Positions 34,895-43,320 of a stretch of 64,000 nucleotides of DNA are shown here, piece by piece (position 1 is the first letter of the stretch; every line of letters begins with the position of its first letter). The stretch lies in assembly GCF_010686705.1 (NCBI RefSeq), contig NZ_JAAGWY010000001.1, positions 1,178,001 to 1,242,000 of the forward strand. Direction: 5' to 3'. The notes below the pieces were generated by a model. It saw only the letters and a list, made by a program, of their open reading frames with translations. It ran no database searches and was not told the origin of the DNA. This DNA comes from Leifsonia tongyongensis (lineage in GTDB: Bacteria > Actinomycetota > Actinomycetes > Actinomycetales > Microbacteriaceae). The translations under genes were made by a program, and so were the position numbers.

Positions 34895-36096
34895 CGGCTC
34901 CAGCTGACCTCCTGACGCGGGAGGGGCGTCCGGCGCGGACCGAGTGGACCCTCGACCCCGCTGTCACACATCTCAATCACGGATCGTTCGGCGCGGTTCC
35001 GATCGCGGCTCAGGAGGTGCAGCGCGCGTTCATCGAGGCGATGGAGGCGAATCCGAGCACCTGGTTCAAGGGACTTCCCGCGAGGGTGGCGGCGGCGCGG
35101 CGCGAGGTCGAGGAGTTCCTCGGCGCGGAGCAGGACAGTCTGGGGCTCGTTCCCAATGCGAGTGCGGGCGCGACGGTCGTCTTCTCGAGCATCCACGGAT
35201 TCCCGGGGATGGAGGTCGTGACGACCGATCATGCGTACGGTGCCGTCGCCATGGGTGCCGAGAGGCTCGCACGGCGGTGGGATGGTGCTGTCATCGACGT
35301 GCACGTTCCTTTGGCGGCCGGCGCGAAGGAGGTCGAGGAGGCGGTCATGGCTCACGTCGGCCCCAGAACCGCCCTCATCGTGATCGACGCTGTGACGTCG
35401 GCCACGGCCCGCAGGTTCCCCATCGCGAATATCACGACAGCGGCCCGCCGCATCGGGGTGCCCGTACTCGTTGATGCAGCGCATGCGCCGGGGGTCTTCG
35501 CGGAGCCGCTGGGGAAGATGGACGGCGACTTCTGGGTCGGCAATCTCCACAAGTTCGCCTGCGCGCCGCGCGGCACCGCGGCGTTGGTGGTCGCAGAAGG
35601 CCATCGTGCCGACGTGAGCCCCCTCATCGACTCCTGGGGCGCTCCGTATCCGTTCCCGGCGTCGTTCGACCACCAGGGGACCTTGGACAACACCGGCCAT
35701 CTCGCCGCAGGCAGCGCTTTCGGAACGATCGAGGAGCGCTTCGGGTGGGGATCCGTCTTGGGCCATATGGACACCCTCGGCGATTATGCCGAAGACATCG
35801 TCGGTCGGTCGGTGTCGGACCTGTTCGGCTTCGACGCGCGGGTCGATGTGGGAATGCCCGTCGGAGCGATGCGCCTCATCCGACTTCCGAAGGGGCTGGT
35901 CACCACCCCGGAAGAAGCCGAAGAGTTCCGCGCCTACCTGTCCGATGTGGCGCGCGTCGAAACGGCGATCACCTGCTGGAACGGTTCAGGGTTCTTGCGG
36001 CTGTCCGTTCACGCCTACAACACTGCCGGCGACTATGAGGACTTCGCGGAGCGCGTTGTTCCGCTGTTTGCCGACTTCCTCGCGGTGCGCCGGTAA
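34891..36096 (+). CDS. class V aminotransferase, isopenicillin N epimerase-like
   Basis: A 401-residue PLP enzyme. The N-terminal LNHGSFGAVP, aspartate motif VDAAHAPG near residue 200 and PLP lysine in WVGNLHKFACAPRG near 220 are typical of IPN-epimerase/cysteine desulfurase-like members. The GTG start at 34891 overlaps the mutarotase stop. The substrate is not predictable; its place in a sugar operon is unusual. Confidence 0.83.
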   Translation: MTAPADLLTREGRPARTEWTLDPAVTHLNHGSFGAVPIAAQEVQRAFIEAMEANPSTWFKGLPARVAAARREVEEFLGAEQDSLGLVPNASAGATVVFSSIHGFPGMEVVTTDHAYGAVAMGAERLARRWDGAVIDVHVPLAAGAKEVEEAVMAHVGPRTALIVIDAVTSATARRFPIANITTAARRIGVPVLVDAAHAPGVFAEPLGKMDGDFWVGNLHKFACAPRGTAALVVAEGHRADVSPLIDSWGAPYPFPASFDHQGTLDNTGHLAAGSAFGTIEERFGWGSVLGHMDTLGDYAEDIVGRSVSDLFGFDARVDVGMPVGAMRLIRLPKGLVTTPEEAEEFRAYLSDVARVETAITCWNGSGFLRLSVHAYNTAGDYEDFAERVVPLFADFLAVRR

Positions 36097-36182
36097 CGAT
36101 CGGCGCTACTCCGCGACAAGAGAGTTCCTCCGGAGACGCGTGATCGGGTCCAAGATGGAAGAGGCCGGCACGAGGGGGAGCA

Positions 36183-36611
36183 ATGAGCGACGTCATCGAG
36201 AAACTCATGGCGGCAGCGAACGCGCACGATCTGGATGCCATGGTCGCGCTCTTCGACGCCGACTATCGCAGTGAGCAACCCGCGCATCCGGCGCGCACCT
36301 TCGTGGGGAGCGCCCAGGTGCGGGCCAACTGGCAGGCGATGTTCGAGGGGATCCCGGACATCCGGATGGAGCTGCGACACGTCGCGCGGGAGGGCGACAC
36401 GGCCTGGTGCGAATGGGCCTGGTCGGGCACGCGGACCGACGGTCTGCCGTTCGAGTCTCGAGGCGTCGCCCTGTTCCAGATCCGGGACGACCTGATCGTC
36501 GCGGGCACGCTGTACATGGAGGACGTCGAAACCGAAGCGATCGGAATCGAGGACACGGTTGAGGGCCTCTCCGGCAAACGCCCCCGACCGGCTACGCCTC
36601 GACCACGGTGA
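36183..36611 (+). CDS. SnoaL-like/NTF2-fold protein
   Basis: A 142-residue protein with SnoaL pattern AANAHDLDAMVALFDADY, then RANWQAMFEGIPDIRMEL, and FQIRDDLIVAGTLYMEDVE. It could be an isomerase/cyclase-like or binding protein. It overlaps the convergent GGDEF gene by 20 bp. Confidence 0.8.
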   Translation: MSDVIEKLMAAANAHDLDAMVALFDADYRSEQPAHPARTFVGSAQVRANWQAMFEGIPDIRMELRHVAREGDTAWCEWAWSGTRTDGLPFESRGVALFQIRDDLIVAGTLYMEDVETEAIGIEDTVEGLSGKRPRPATPRPR

Positions 36612-38022
36612 TGCGGTCCTTGCCGGCCTGTTTGGATGCGTACATGGCCTGGTCTGCAAGCTCGATCATCGTCGCCACGGTGACCGAGCTCTCGCGGTCC
36701 GCCGCCTTCACCGCGATGCCGACACTGGCTGTGATCGGATAGGTCTGCGCGTCGTCGAGCGGCTGCCGGATCGCGTTGCACACCCGCTCGGCGATGGCGC
36801 GGGCGTCGTCGCCGTCAGTGTCCTCGCACACGATGAGGAATTCGTCCCCGCCGAGCCGACCGACCCTGTCCTCGTGACGCACCGCTTCGCTCATCCGGCG
36901 CGTGACCTCTTTGAGCACGTCGTCTCCGACCCCGTGTCCGAGCTCATCGTTGATGACCTTGAACCCGTCCAGGTCGATGAAGATCAGCGCGACGGGCCGG
37001 CGGATCTCGGCGGCGCCGTGCAGAGCCTGCTGGATGGCGCCCTCGATCATCACGCGGTTGCCGAGGCCGGTGAGCTGGTCGCTCAGAGCGAGCGCTTCGA
37101 GCTGCTGTTGCAGTCGAAGGCGCACCAGAACCTGGGCCGCCTGACGCGCGAGAGCGGACTGGAGTTCGACGGCGGCCTCATCGAACTCGCGCTCTCGACG
37201 GAACAGACACGAGATGACGCCGAGCACAGAACCGTCGTGGATCATCGGGACGGCGGTGAGGGCGCCGTACCGGGCCGTGCGCATCGCTGCCGCTGACCCG
37301 GGGAACCTGGTCTCCGCATCCGCCGGACTGGAGACGGTCACGATCTCACCCAGCAACGCCGCATTCGCGATCGGACGTTCGGGAGTGTCGCCGAGATAGC
37401 GGTCGAGCGGCGTCGGCCCGGACTTGAGCTGGAGCGAACCGCGGCGGTCGACACTGAGGATCACGACATCCGACGCGTCGAAGGCTGCACCGAAGATCGA
37501 GACGATCGCCGCATCCACCTGCGCCTCGCTGTCGAGACCGCTGAACGACGCCGCGGCATCCTGAAGCACCCGGACGCGGGCTTCCGATTCTTCCGCGGCA
37601 CGACGGGCGGCCAGCAGCTGACGCTCATAGTCCTGGCGTGCCGAGGCGTCGAAGACCGCAAAACGGAGGAAGCGGATGTCGCTGTCGTCGCCGCGGACGA
37701 CGACAGCGTTGACGAGCACGGGGGATGCGGACCCATCGGCGCGCAGGATCGCCAGCGACACCTCACGGGCCTCGCCATTGAGCCGGAGGATAGGCAGCAG
37801 GCGGGTCTCGTAGAAGAGCCGGCCTCCGGAATCGAGCAGGTCGGCGAGCGGGCGACCCACGACGCGCTCGCGTGTGCGGCCCGTCAGGCGCAGGAACGTC
37901 TCGTTCGCTCTGATGACCACGCCCTCTGCTGTCGTCGAGAGGTAGCCGCAGGGTGCCTCCTCGTAGAGATCGACGAAGGACGAGTCGTCCGACGCCTCGT
38001 CCGAAACGCTCTCGTCGGTCAT
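36592..38022 (-). CDS. PAS-GAF-GGDEF diguanylate cyclase
   Basis: A 476-residue soluble signalling protein. Domains are PAS (about 15-130, CGYLSTTAEGVVIRANETFL), a short coiled coil, GAF (about 150-300) and GGDEF (about 310-475) with NRVMIEGAI, FIDLDGFKVINDELGH and an intact RLGGDEFLI, so it should make c-di-GMP. It overlaps the RsbQ-like gene by 4 bp, replacing the PAS-phosphatase RsbP of the Bacillus pair. The PAS or the hydrolase product is the likely input. Confidence 0.92.
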   Translation of the reverse strand: MTDESVSDEASDDSSFVDLYEEAPCGYLSTTAEGVVIRANETFLRLTGRTRERVVGRPLADLLDSGGRLFYETRLLPILRLNGEAREVSLAILRADGSASPVLVNAVVVRGDDSDIRFLRFAVFDASARQDYERQLLAARRAAEESEARVRVLQDAAASFSGLDSEAQVDAAIVSIFGAAFDASDVVILSVDRRGSLQLKSGPTPLDRYLGDTPERPIANAALLGEIVTVSSPADAETRFPGSAAAMRTARYGALTAVPMIHDGSVLGVISCLFRREREFDEAAVELQSALARQAAQVLVRLRLQQQLEALALSDQLTGLGNRVMIEGAIQQALHGAAEIRRPVALIFIDLDGFKVINDELGHGVGDDVLKEVTRRMSEAVRHEDRVGRLGGDEFLIVCEDTDGDDARAIAERVCNAIRQPLDDAQTYPITASVGIAVKAADRESSVTVATMIELADQAMYASKQAGKDRITVVEA

Positions 38023-38837
38023 CTCAGGTAGGCCCGAATCGCCTCCGTGAGGAGCTCGGGGTCCGAGAGGTTCGGGCAGTGACCGGTCGCCGTCATCACG
38101 ACGAACTCACTACCGGCGATCTGCTCGTGCACGTAGGTTCCGACCGGCAGCGGTGCGATCGGGTCGTCGGTGCACTGGAGCACCAGGGTCGGTGTGGTGA
38201 CGGCGGCGAGGTCGCGGCGGTTGTCGGAGAGGAACGTCACGCGGGCGAAATGGCGGGCGATCGCCGGATCGACCCTGCAGAAGCTCTCTGTGAGCTCCTG
38301 GCCGAGCTCCGGCCGGTCGGCGTTGCCGGCTATGACGGGAGCCATCGCCTCCGACCAGCCCAGGTAGTTGAGGTCGAGAGTGTCGAGCATGGAGTCGATG
38401 TCGGGTTTGGAGAAGCCGCCGACGTAGGGGGCATCGTCGATGTACCGCGGGGAGGGACCGACCAGCACGAGCGCACCGAAGCGCGCGGGCGCCTTGATCG
38501 CGGCGAGGACACCGATCATCGCGCTGACCGAGTGACCGACGAACACCACATCGTGCAGGTCGAGTTCTTCGACGATCTCGACCACATCGTCCGCGTAGCC
38601 GTTCAGTGAATCGTATTTCGCGCGATCGTAGGCGGCACGATCGGAGCCGCCCGCTCCGACGAGGTCGAACAGAACGACTTCGTGATCCTTTTCGAAGTCC
38701 TTCGCGACCGCACGCCACATTTCCTGGCTGCAGCCGAATCCGTGCGCGAAGAGCATCGGGCGACCGCCTGCCGTCCCTGAGACGACGACGTTATTGCGAC
38801 GACGGACGTCGCTCTGGCGATTCGCCACCATTGTCAT
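38019..38837 (-). CDS. rsbQ: RsbQ-like alpha/beta hydrolase (D14/KAI2-type sensor)
   Basis: A 272-residue hydrolase with triad Ser103 (VGHSVSAM), Asp225 (QCTDDPIAP) and His253 (TGHCPNLSDP). The spacing is nearly identical to B. subtilis RsbQ. N-terminal RRRNNVVVSG and LFAHGFGCSQEMWR are RsbQ hallmarks. RsbQ hydrolases make or sense a small ligand for a PAS partner; here the partner gene, overlapping by ATGA, is a GGDEF protein. GGGAG lies eight bases before ATG 38837. No signal peptide. Confidence 0.88.
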   Translation of the reverse strand: MTMVANRQSDVRRRNNVVVSGTAGGRPMLFAHGFGCSQEMWRAVAKDFEKDHEVVLFDLVGAGGSDRAAYDRAKYDSLNGYADDVVEIVEELDLHDVVFVGHSVSAMIGVLAAIKAPARFGALVLVGPSPRYIDDAPYVGGFSKPDIDSMLDTLDLNYLGWSEAMAPVIAGNADRPELGQELTESFCRVDPAIARHFARVTFLSDNRRDLAAVTTPTLVLQCTDDPIAPLPVGTYVHEQIAGSEFVVMTATGHCPNLSDPELLTEAIRAYLR

Positions 38838-39093
38838 GCTGGTGCTCCCGGGTCTGCGCTCGGGTACGCGTCGACCACATGTTCGACGCCCGGCTTGCAC
38901 AGGATAGTTGCACGCGAGAGCCCGCACAACACGATTGAGGGGGGCTTGACTGGCGGGCAGTATATGGCTACGAGCGGGCTGATGTTGAGCATTGACATTG
39001 CACGGCAGGGGACTAACAGTGGGCCACGAACCGACAGCCGTAAGCGCGTCACCGCGACGCGATTCTGCGGACTGTACAGACAGGGTGTGACCG

Positions 39094-39843
39094 ATGAGCC
39101 TCGACGAGGATCTCCAGGGTGCGGTCGCGCGCGGTGAGCTGACGGCCTACTACCAACCGCAGATCGATCTCGGCACCGACCGGATCGTCGCCGTCGAGGC
39201 GCTGGCCCGGTGGGAGCATCCGACGCGGGGCCTGCTTCCGCCGCGCGACTTCATAACCCGGGCGGAAGAGAACGGTCTCATCCACGAAATCGGGGACTTC
39301 ATGATGGAGACCGGCTGCGAGAGCGGCGCCGGATGGCACGGCCACGGGCTCGATCTCGAGGTCGCCGTCAACGTGTCAGCGGTTCAGTTGACCGACCCGG
39401 CGTTCCTCGGCGGCCTCTCGGAACTGCTCGAGACGCATGCGATGCCGCCCGAGCTGCTGACCATCGAGATAACGGAGTCGCAGCTCATCGAGGACATCCC
39501 CATGGTCGCGACCCGCCTGGGCGAGCTCGCGGACCTCGGGGTCGGCATCTCCATCGACGACTTCGGCACCGGGCACTCGTCGCTGTCGAGGCTGCAGGAG
39601 CTGCCGTTCACTGAACTCAAGATCGACCAGCATTTCGTCCAGGACGACGACGAGACGAGGCTGGCGCTCGTTGCGATCATGGTGGGACTGATTCGCGACC
39701 GGGGCGTTCGCGTCGTCGCCGAGGGCGTCGAGACGCTCGACCAGCTTCGTCGCGTGCGTGACTTCGGCTGCGAGCGGGCGCAAGGGTTCTACGTGTCGCG
39801 GCCCATCTCCAAGTCAGGAATCGATTCCCTGATCGGCGCGTGA
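39094..39843 (+). CDS. EAL-domain c-di-GMP phosphodiesterase
   Basis: A 249-residue single-domain EAL protein: VEALARWEHPTRGLL, VNVSAVQL, LTIEITESQL, SIDDFGTGHSSLSRL, ELKIDQHFV, VAEGVETLDQL and CERAQGFYVSRP. All metal and catalytic residues are present, so it should degrade c-di-GMP. It is divergent from the RsbQ-GGDEF operon (256-bp gap), giving a compact make/break pair. Confidence 0.92.
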   Translation: MSLDEDLQGAVARGELTAYYQPQIDLGTDRIVAVEALARWEHPTRGLLPPRDFITRAEENGLIHEIGDFMMETGCESGAGWHGHGLDLEVAVNVSAVQLTDPAFLGGLSELLETHAMPPELLTIEITESQLIEDIPMVATRLGELADLGVGISIDDFGTGHSSLSRLQELPFTELKIDQHFVQDDDETRLALVAIMVGLIRDRGVRVVAEGVETLDQLRRVRDFGCERAQGFYVSRPISKSGIDSLIGA

Positions 39844-39845
39844 GA

Positions 39846-40124
39846 TCACAGACCGCCGAAGCTGTCGTCGTCGATGCTCGAGTCCGATGCGGCGACATCC
39901 GCGCCATCCGCTTCGGCCGGGTCGCCGCCTACGTCGATCTGGCTCCACACCACCGGCATGCCGGGGGAGAACAGGATGTCGATGCCGGGACCGGAGCGCA
40001 GCGGCGGGATGTTGACATAGTCGCCGCCCGCCTGGATCGCGGCCTTGATCTTTTCGCGCAGCTCGGTCACGGGCTCGGGCAGGAAGTAGTCTCTGCCGTC
40101 GACGGTAAGCCTGTTGACAATCAC
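39846..40124 (-). CDS. small conserved acidic protein, function unknown
   Basis: A 92-residue cytoplasmic protein of mixed alpha/beta character, with a C-terminal Asp/Ser/Ala-rich tail (ADGADVAASDSSIDDDSFGG). It is last in a three-gene minus-strand set with the two DUF7882-like genes (19-bp gap) and ends 3 bp after the convergent EAL gene. I do not recognise the family. Confidence 0.65.
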   Translation of the reverse strand: MIVNRLTVDGRDYFLPEPVTELREKIKAAIQAGGDYVNIPPLRSGPGIDILFSPGMPVVWSQIDVGGDPAEADGADVAASDSSIDDDSFGGL

Positions 40125-40143
40125 TGTTCGTCCGTTCGGTCGT

Positions 40144-40476
40144 TCACTCTGGGGCCTGCGCTGGCGACTCTACGCTCGCCGCGGGTTCATCGACAACGCG
40201 GAGCCCGGCGACACTGTTCGCAGTGTGCAGCAGCGCCTCCACCCAGGCACGGTTGATGGGTCCCCGCTTGCCGGCGGGATAGGTGAAGCGGATGGGGACG
40301 GTCGGCGACATCCAGACCGAGTTGTAGCCGCTTCCGCTCCCGCGACCGACATCCCAGGAGAAGACGAAGCTCTCGCTCCGCCTCAGCTTCGTGACGATCG
40401 CCAACTGCAGGTGGGCGAGAAGGCGGTCGTCGAACTCGATGGCCGACGTGGCGTCGCCGTAGTGGAGCGTGCCCAT
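40144..40476 (-). CDS. DUF7882-like small protein, paralogue 2
   Basis: A 110-residue protein sharing the pattern of its neighbour: MGTLHYG, FDDRLLAHLQLAIVTKLRR, FVFSWD, WMSPTVPIRFTYPAGKR and NRAWVEALLHTANS. Such proteins are often labelled 'ATP-dependent DNA ligase' in Microbacteriaceae without real support. TGATG coupling to paralogue 1. The C-terminal tail is extended and Pro/Ala-rich. Confidence 0.75.
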   Translation of the reverse strand: MGTLHYGDATSAIEFDDRLLAHLQLAIVTKLRRSESFVFSWDVGRGSGSGYNSVWMSPTVPIRFTYPAGKRGPINRAWVEALLHTANSVAGLRVVDEPAASVESPAQAPE

Positions 40477-40781
40477 CAGTGCTCGGCAGGTTCGGGAACG
40501 ACGCGTAAGCCGCCGGCGCTGTTGGCCGCATCCATCAGCGCCTCCGTCCACGCCCGATTGAGAGCCGGCCTTCGGCTACCGACGTACTGGAAGTGCAAGG
40601 GGATGGACGGATTGATCCACAGGGCGGTGTGGCCGCGCGCGTACGCCTCATCGTGGTCCCAGGCGAACAGGAACTGCTCGTTGCGTCTGAGCTTCGTCAT
40701 GATGACCAGCTGAAGGTGCGCAAGCAGGCGGTCGTCGATCTCGATCTTCGCGCCTTGTGAACCGTAAATCAGATTGCCCAA
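40476..40781 (-). CDS. DUF7882-like small protein, paralogue 1
   Basis: A 101-residue protein with MGNLIYGSQG, IDDRLLAHLQLVIMTKLRR, FLFAWD, WINPSIPLHFQYVGSRR and NRAWTEALMDAANSAGGL. About half the residues match paralogue 2, so the pair arose by tandem duplication. No catalytic motif is seen. Confidence 0.75.
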   Translation of the reverse strand: MGNLIYGSQGAKIEIDDRLLAHLQLVIMTKLRRNEQFLFAWDHDEAYARGHTALWINPSIPLHFQYVGSRRPALNRAWTEALMDAANSAGGLRVVPEPAEH

Positions 40782-40869
40782 CCGGCCTTCTCCCTCCGCA
40801 GGCGCCGTGTGCGGATCGCAGCAGGCGTGTCGATATTATGCCGTCCGGCCTGATCCTGCGACGCGCGGC

Positions 40870-41364
40870 TCAGTCCGCCTCGTTTTCCCTGTCCGCCCGG
40901 AGCGCTCCGCGGGCTGCGGTCGCGACGTCTGCCGCCGATGGCCGGTCGGATGCTCCGGGCTGGGTCATCCAGCCGATGAGCTCGCGCCACCGCTCGGGGA
41001 TCGCATCGGGTATCTCCGGGTCGCGCTCGAGTCGTGACAGAGCCGATTGAACCGGCGTCCCCGGAAAGGAGACGGTGCCGGTGAAGCATTCGAGCAGGAC
41101 CAGGCCGAGGGAGCAGACCGCGACCGTGCATCCCGATCCGCGGCCGGTCCCGTTCCCCATCCGCCCGGCCATTCCGTACCCGCGCAGGGATGTACCGCAG
41201 GCTCCCGCTCCCGTTGCACCGATTCTGGAGTCGACGACCGGGCCGGCGCCTGCCCCCGCTTCGTCGTCGGGCACGTCGCCTTCGCCCAGCGACAGCCCCG
41301 CCTCCGCGCCCGGAAAGAGCGCGACGGCACCCGGTCACGTCAAGAAGCCGCCGAAGCCGTAATC
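40870..41364 (-). pseudogene. decayed Ser/Thr protein kinase (C-lobe remnant)
   Basis: On the minus strand a DFG-like DYGFGGFLT (from 41364) is followed by an in-frame TGA, then an open frame from about 41274. That frame ends with kinase subdomains IX-XI: VCSLGLVLLECFTGTVSFPG, LERDPEIPDAIPERWREL and ASDRPSAADVATAARGAL. The catalytic loop and N-lobe are absent. It is therefore a fragment, not a working kinase. Confidence 0.65.
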
Positions 41365-41402
41365 GACTCAGCTCGTCTGCACGGGCCGTCGGCAGCGAGC
41401 CG

Positions 41403-42596
41403 CTACCGGGAGTGCTGGGCGATCAAGGCGGCGGCGAACGCCTCCATTTTGTCGAGAAGGTCGGGAGTCGACTCGTTGAAAGTCAGCTGCATGAGAGTGT
41501 TGTCCGTCACCAGGTACAAAATGCATAGCGCCTCGGGATTTCCGCACACGAATGAGGCCTCCTGGGCACCCGCCACGGTGACCGGCATGCCACCGGCGGC
41601 CCAGGTCGGATAAGCCCACACGGCGCCGGGGGTGATGCTCAGACTGACGCTACGGACGCTTCCTGCTGGTATCGCGACACCGGATGGAGGACCCCAGGCG
41701 CAGCTGACGCTCTGATTCTCGTGAAAGCTGATCGAATCCATCGTGCCCTGGACGACGGGCTGCGGTCCCGTCAGCAACGGAGAACCGAGGAATTGCGGCA
41801 CCGGCGGCTCGGTCGTCACCTGCGAGCAATCGGTGACTGTCGACCAGGACGTTGGAAGCGAAGTCCACGGCGCCCGAGGCTGCGGTGTCTGCGCCAGGGC
41901 TTCTGTGAAGCCGCGGGCTGAACGGGTCGCTCTGTCGATCGACGTTGCGTCGGATGCACTTGTCGCGCGGACATTGAGCCAGTACGAGCCGCTGATCACC
42001 GAGACCGTGCAGTCGTGGATCTCGATGCACCGGAGCGCCGACAGGTCGCCGATGTCCGGATTGGATGCGTCGACCTTGCGCTGATCGGCGATGTCCGCCG
42101 ATCCGGTGCTCGTGTCGGTTGAGACGAGCAGTTGGAGTCCCGAACTCAACCAGTTGCAGTCGAGAACACCGGACTGGATGACGCCGGGGTCGTCGAATTT
42201 CGTGACATCCGAAAGCTTCGGGTTGGACACGATGCTGTCGAGTCCGGCTCGTGCGGCCAACGTGGCGCAGTCGACCGGCACGGTCGAATACGGCGGCCCC
42301 GGATCCGCGATCGGGCTCGGTGCGGGAGCCGGCTTCGGAGTCGGAGTGCGCGTCGGAGTGACGGAGGGGGACGGCGACACCACGACAGGTGCTGGTGCCG
42401 GCGCCTGGAACAACGGCATCCCGGTGATGGCCCAGGCGGCGCCGCCACCCGCCAGCAAGAGGGCCCCCACCGTGAGCGAGACGATCAGTGCGATCCGTTT
42501 CGTGCGCGGAGGGGTCGTGTGCTCTCCCGCCACTTTCATCAGCATGGTCTTCATCGCTGCGCTGCGTGCAGCGTCGAATGTCGGCTGGCCGTCCAT
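41403..42596 (-). CDS. membrane-anchored protein coupled to the ECF sigma factor (possible anti-sigma)
   Basis: A 397-residue protein with a cytoplasmic N-terminus of about 35 residues, one TM segment (RIALIVSLTVGALLLAGGG), a Pro/Ser/Thr-rich linker, and an outside domain with paired Cys. There is no zinc-binding HxxxCxxC motif, so if it is an anti-sigma factor it is not of the ZAS type. TGATG coupling to the sigma gene. A sensor of extracytoplasmic conditions is possible. Confidence 0.72.
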   Translation of the reverse strand: MDGQPTFDAARSAAMKTMLMKVAGEHTTPPRTKRIALIVSLTVGALLLAGGGAAWAITGMPLFQAPAPAPVVVSPSPSVTPTRTPTPKPAPAPSPIADPGPPYSTVPVDCATLAARAGLDSIVSNPKLSDVTKFDDPGVIQSGVLDCNWLSSGLQLLVSTDTSTGSADIADQRKVDASNPDIGDLSALRCIEIHDCTVSVISGSYWLNVRATSASDATSIDRATRSARGFTEALAQTPQPRAPWTSLPTSWSTVTDCSQVTTEPPVPQFLGSPLLTGPQPVVQGTMDSISFHENQSVSCAWGPPSGVAIPAGSVRSVSLSITPGAVWAYPTWAAGGMPVTVAGAQEASFVCGNPEALCILYLVTDNTLMQLTFNESTPDLLDKMEAFAAALIAQHSR

Positions 42597-43189
42597 CATG
42601 CACCTCCCAGCGCGTTCTCGGAGGCCGCAGTCTCCGGCAGAAATTCGGCGAGTCTTCGTTTGGCCCGGGACAACCGCGATTTGACGGTGCCGGACGGCAC
42701 TCCGAGGGCGGCCGCCGCCTGAGCCGTCGTGAGGCCTTCGATCACGCAAAGGGTCACTACGGCCTGGTCGCTTGCGGAAAGCCGGGCGAACCCGGCGCGC
42801 GCGGCCACCTCACGCTCTGAGCGATCGAGCCGATCGTCGACGTCCGGGGCGAAGTCGGGTGTCGGCGATGGCGCCGGTATCGACGCCATCGCCAGGTGGT
42901 GACGCCGCATAGCGCGTGCCGCGTTCTTGGCCACGTAGTTCGTCGTGACCAGCAACCAGGGCAGGATCGAACCGTCTACCTCATGCACCGACTCCCTGCG
43001 CCGCCATGCTTCGAGAAAGACGAGTGCCGTGACGTCCTCGGCGTCGTGCCGCGACCGCATGAGCCGCAACGCCTGGCCGAAGACACGGTCACGGTGTGTT
43101 TCAAAGAGCGCGCCGAACGCCTCCGTATCGCCGCCGATGGCTCTCTGCCACAGCGACGCCCCCTCATCCAACGGGATCCCCATGTCCAC
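42596..43189 (-). CDS. ECF-type RNA polymerase sigma factor
   Basis: A 197-residue sigma-70 family protein with region 2 (FGALFETHRDRVFGQALRLM, then DAEDVTALVFLEAWRR) and region 4 (SASDQAVVTLCVIEGLTTAQ, then ALGVPSGTVKSRLSRAKRRL). It forms a two-gene operon with the membrane protein downstream. A second ATG two codons in is equally possible. Confidence 0.9.
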   Translation of the reverse strand: MDMGIPLDEGASLWQRAIGGDTEAFGALFETHRDRVFGQALRLMRSRHDAEDVTALVFLEAWRRRESVHEVDGSILPWLLVTTNYVAKNAARAMRRHHLAMASIPAPSPTPDFAPDVDDRLDRSEREVAARAGFARLSASDQAVVTLCVIEGLTTAQAAAALGVPSGTVKSRLSRAKRRLAEFLPETAASENALGGA

Positions 43190-43320
43190 TTATGTCCGCA
43201 GCCTCCGAAACGGTTCCATCGATCCGCCACAATGCTTATACCCGACCAGGTTCGACCGCCTTCGCCGGTGAGGGGGAGCGCTGCAGCACGTCCTGCCGAC
43301 CGGACTCTAGCATTGGGGCC

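Noticed and set aside
40144-40781. ATP-dependent DNA ligase function for the two small paralogues
   Set aside because: No KxDG nucleotidyl-transferase motif and only about 100 residues each.
43096-43320. Upstream extension of the SDR frame at 43321
   Set aside because: Overlaps the sigma-factor gene and lacks homology; the SDR fold begins normally from ATG 43321.
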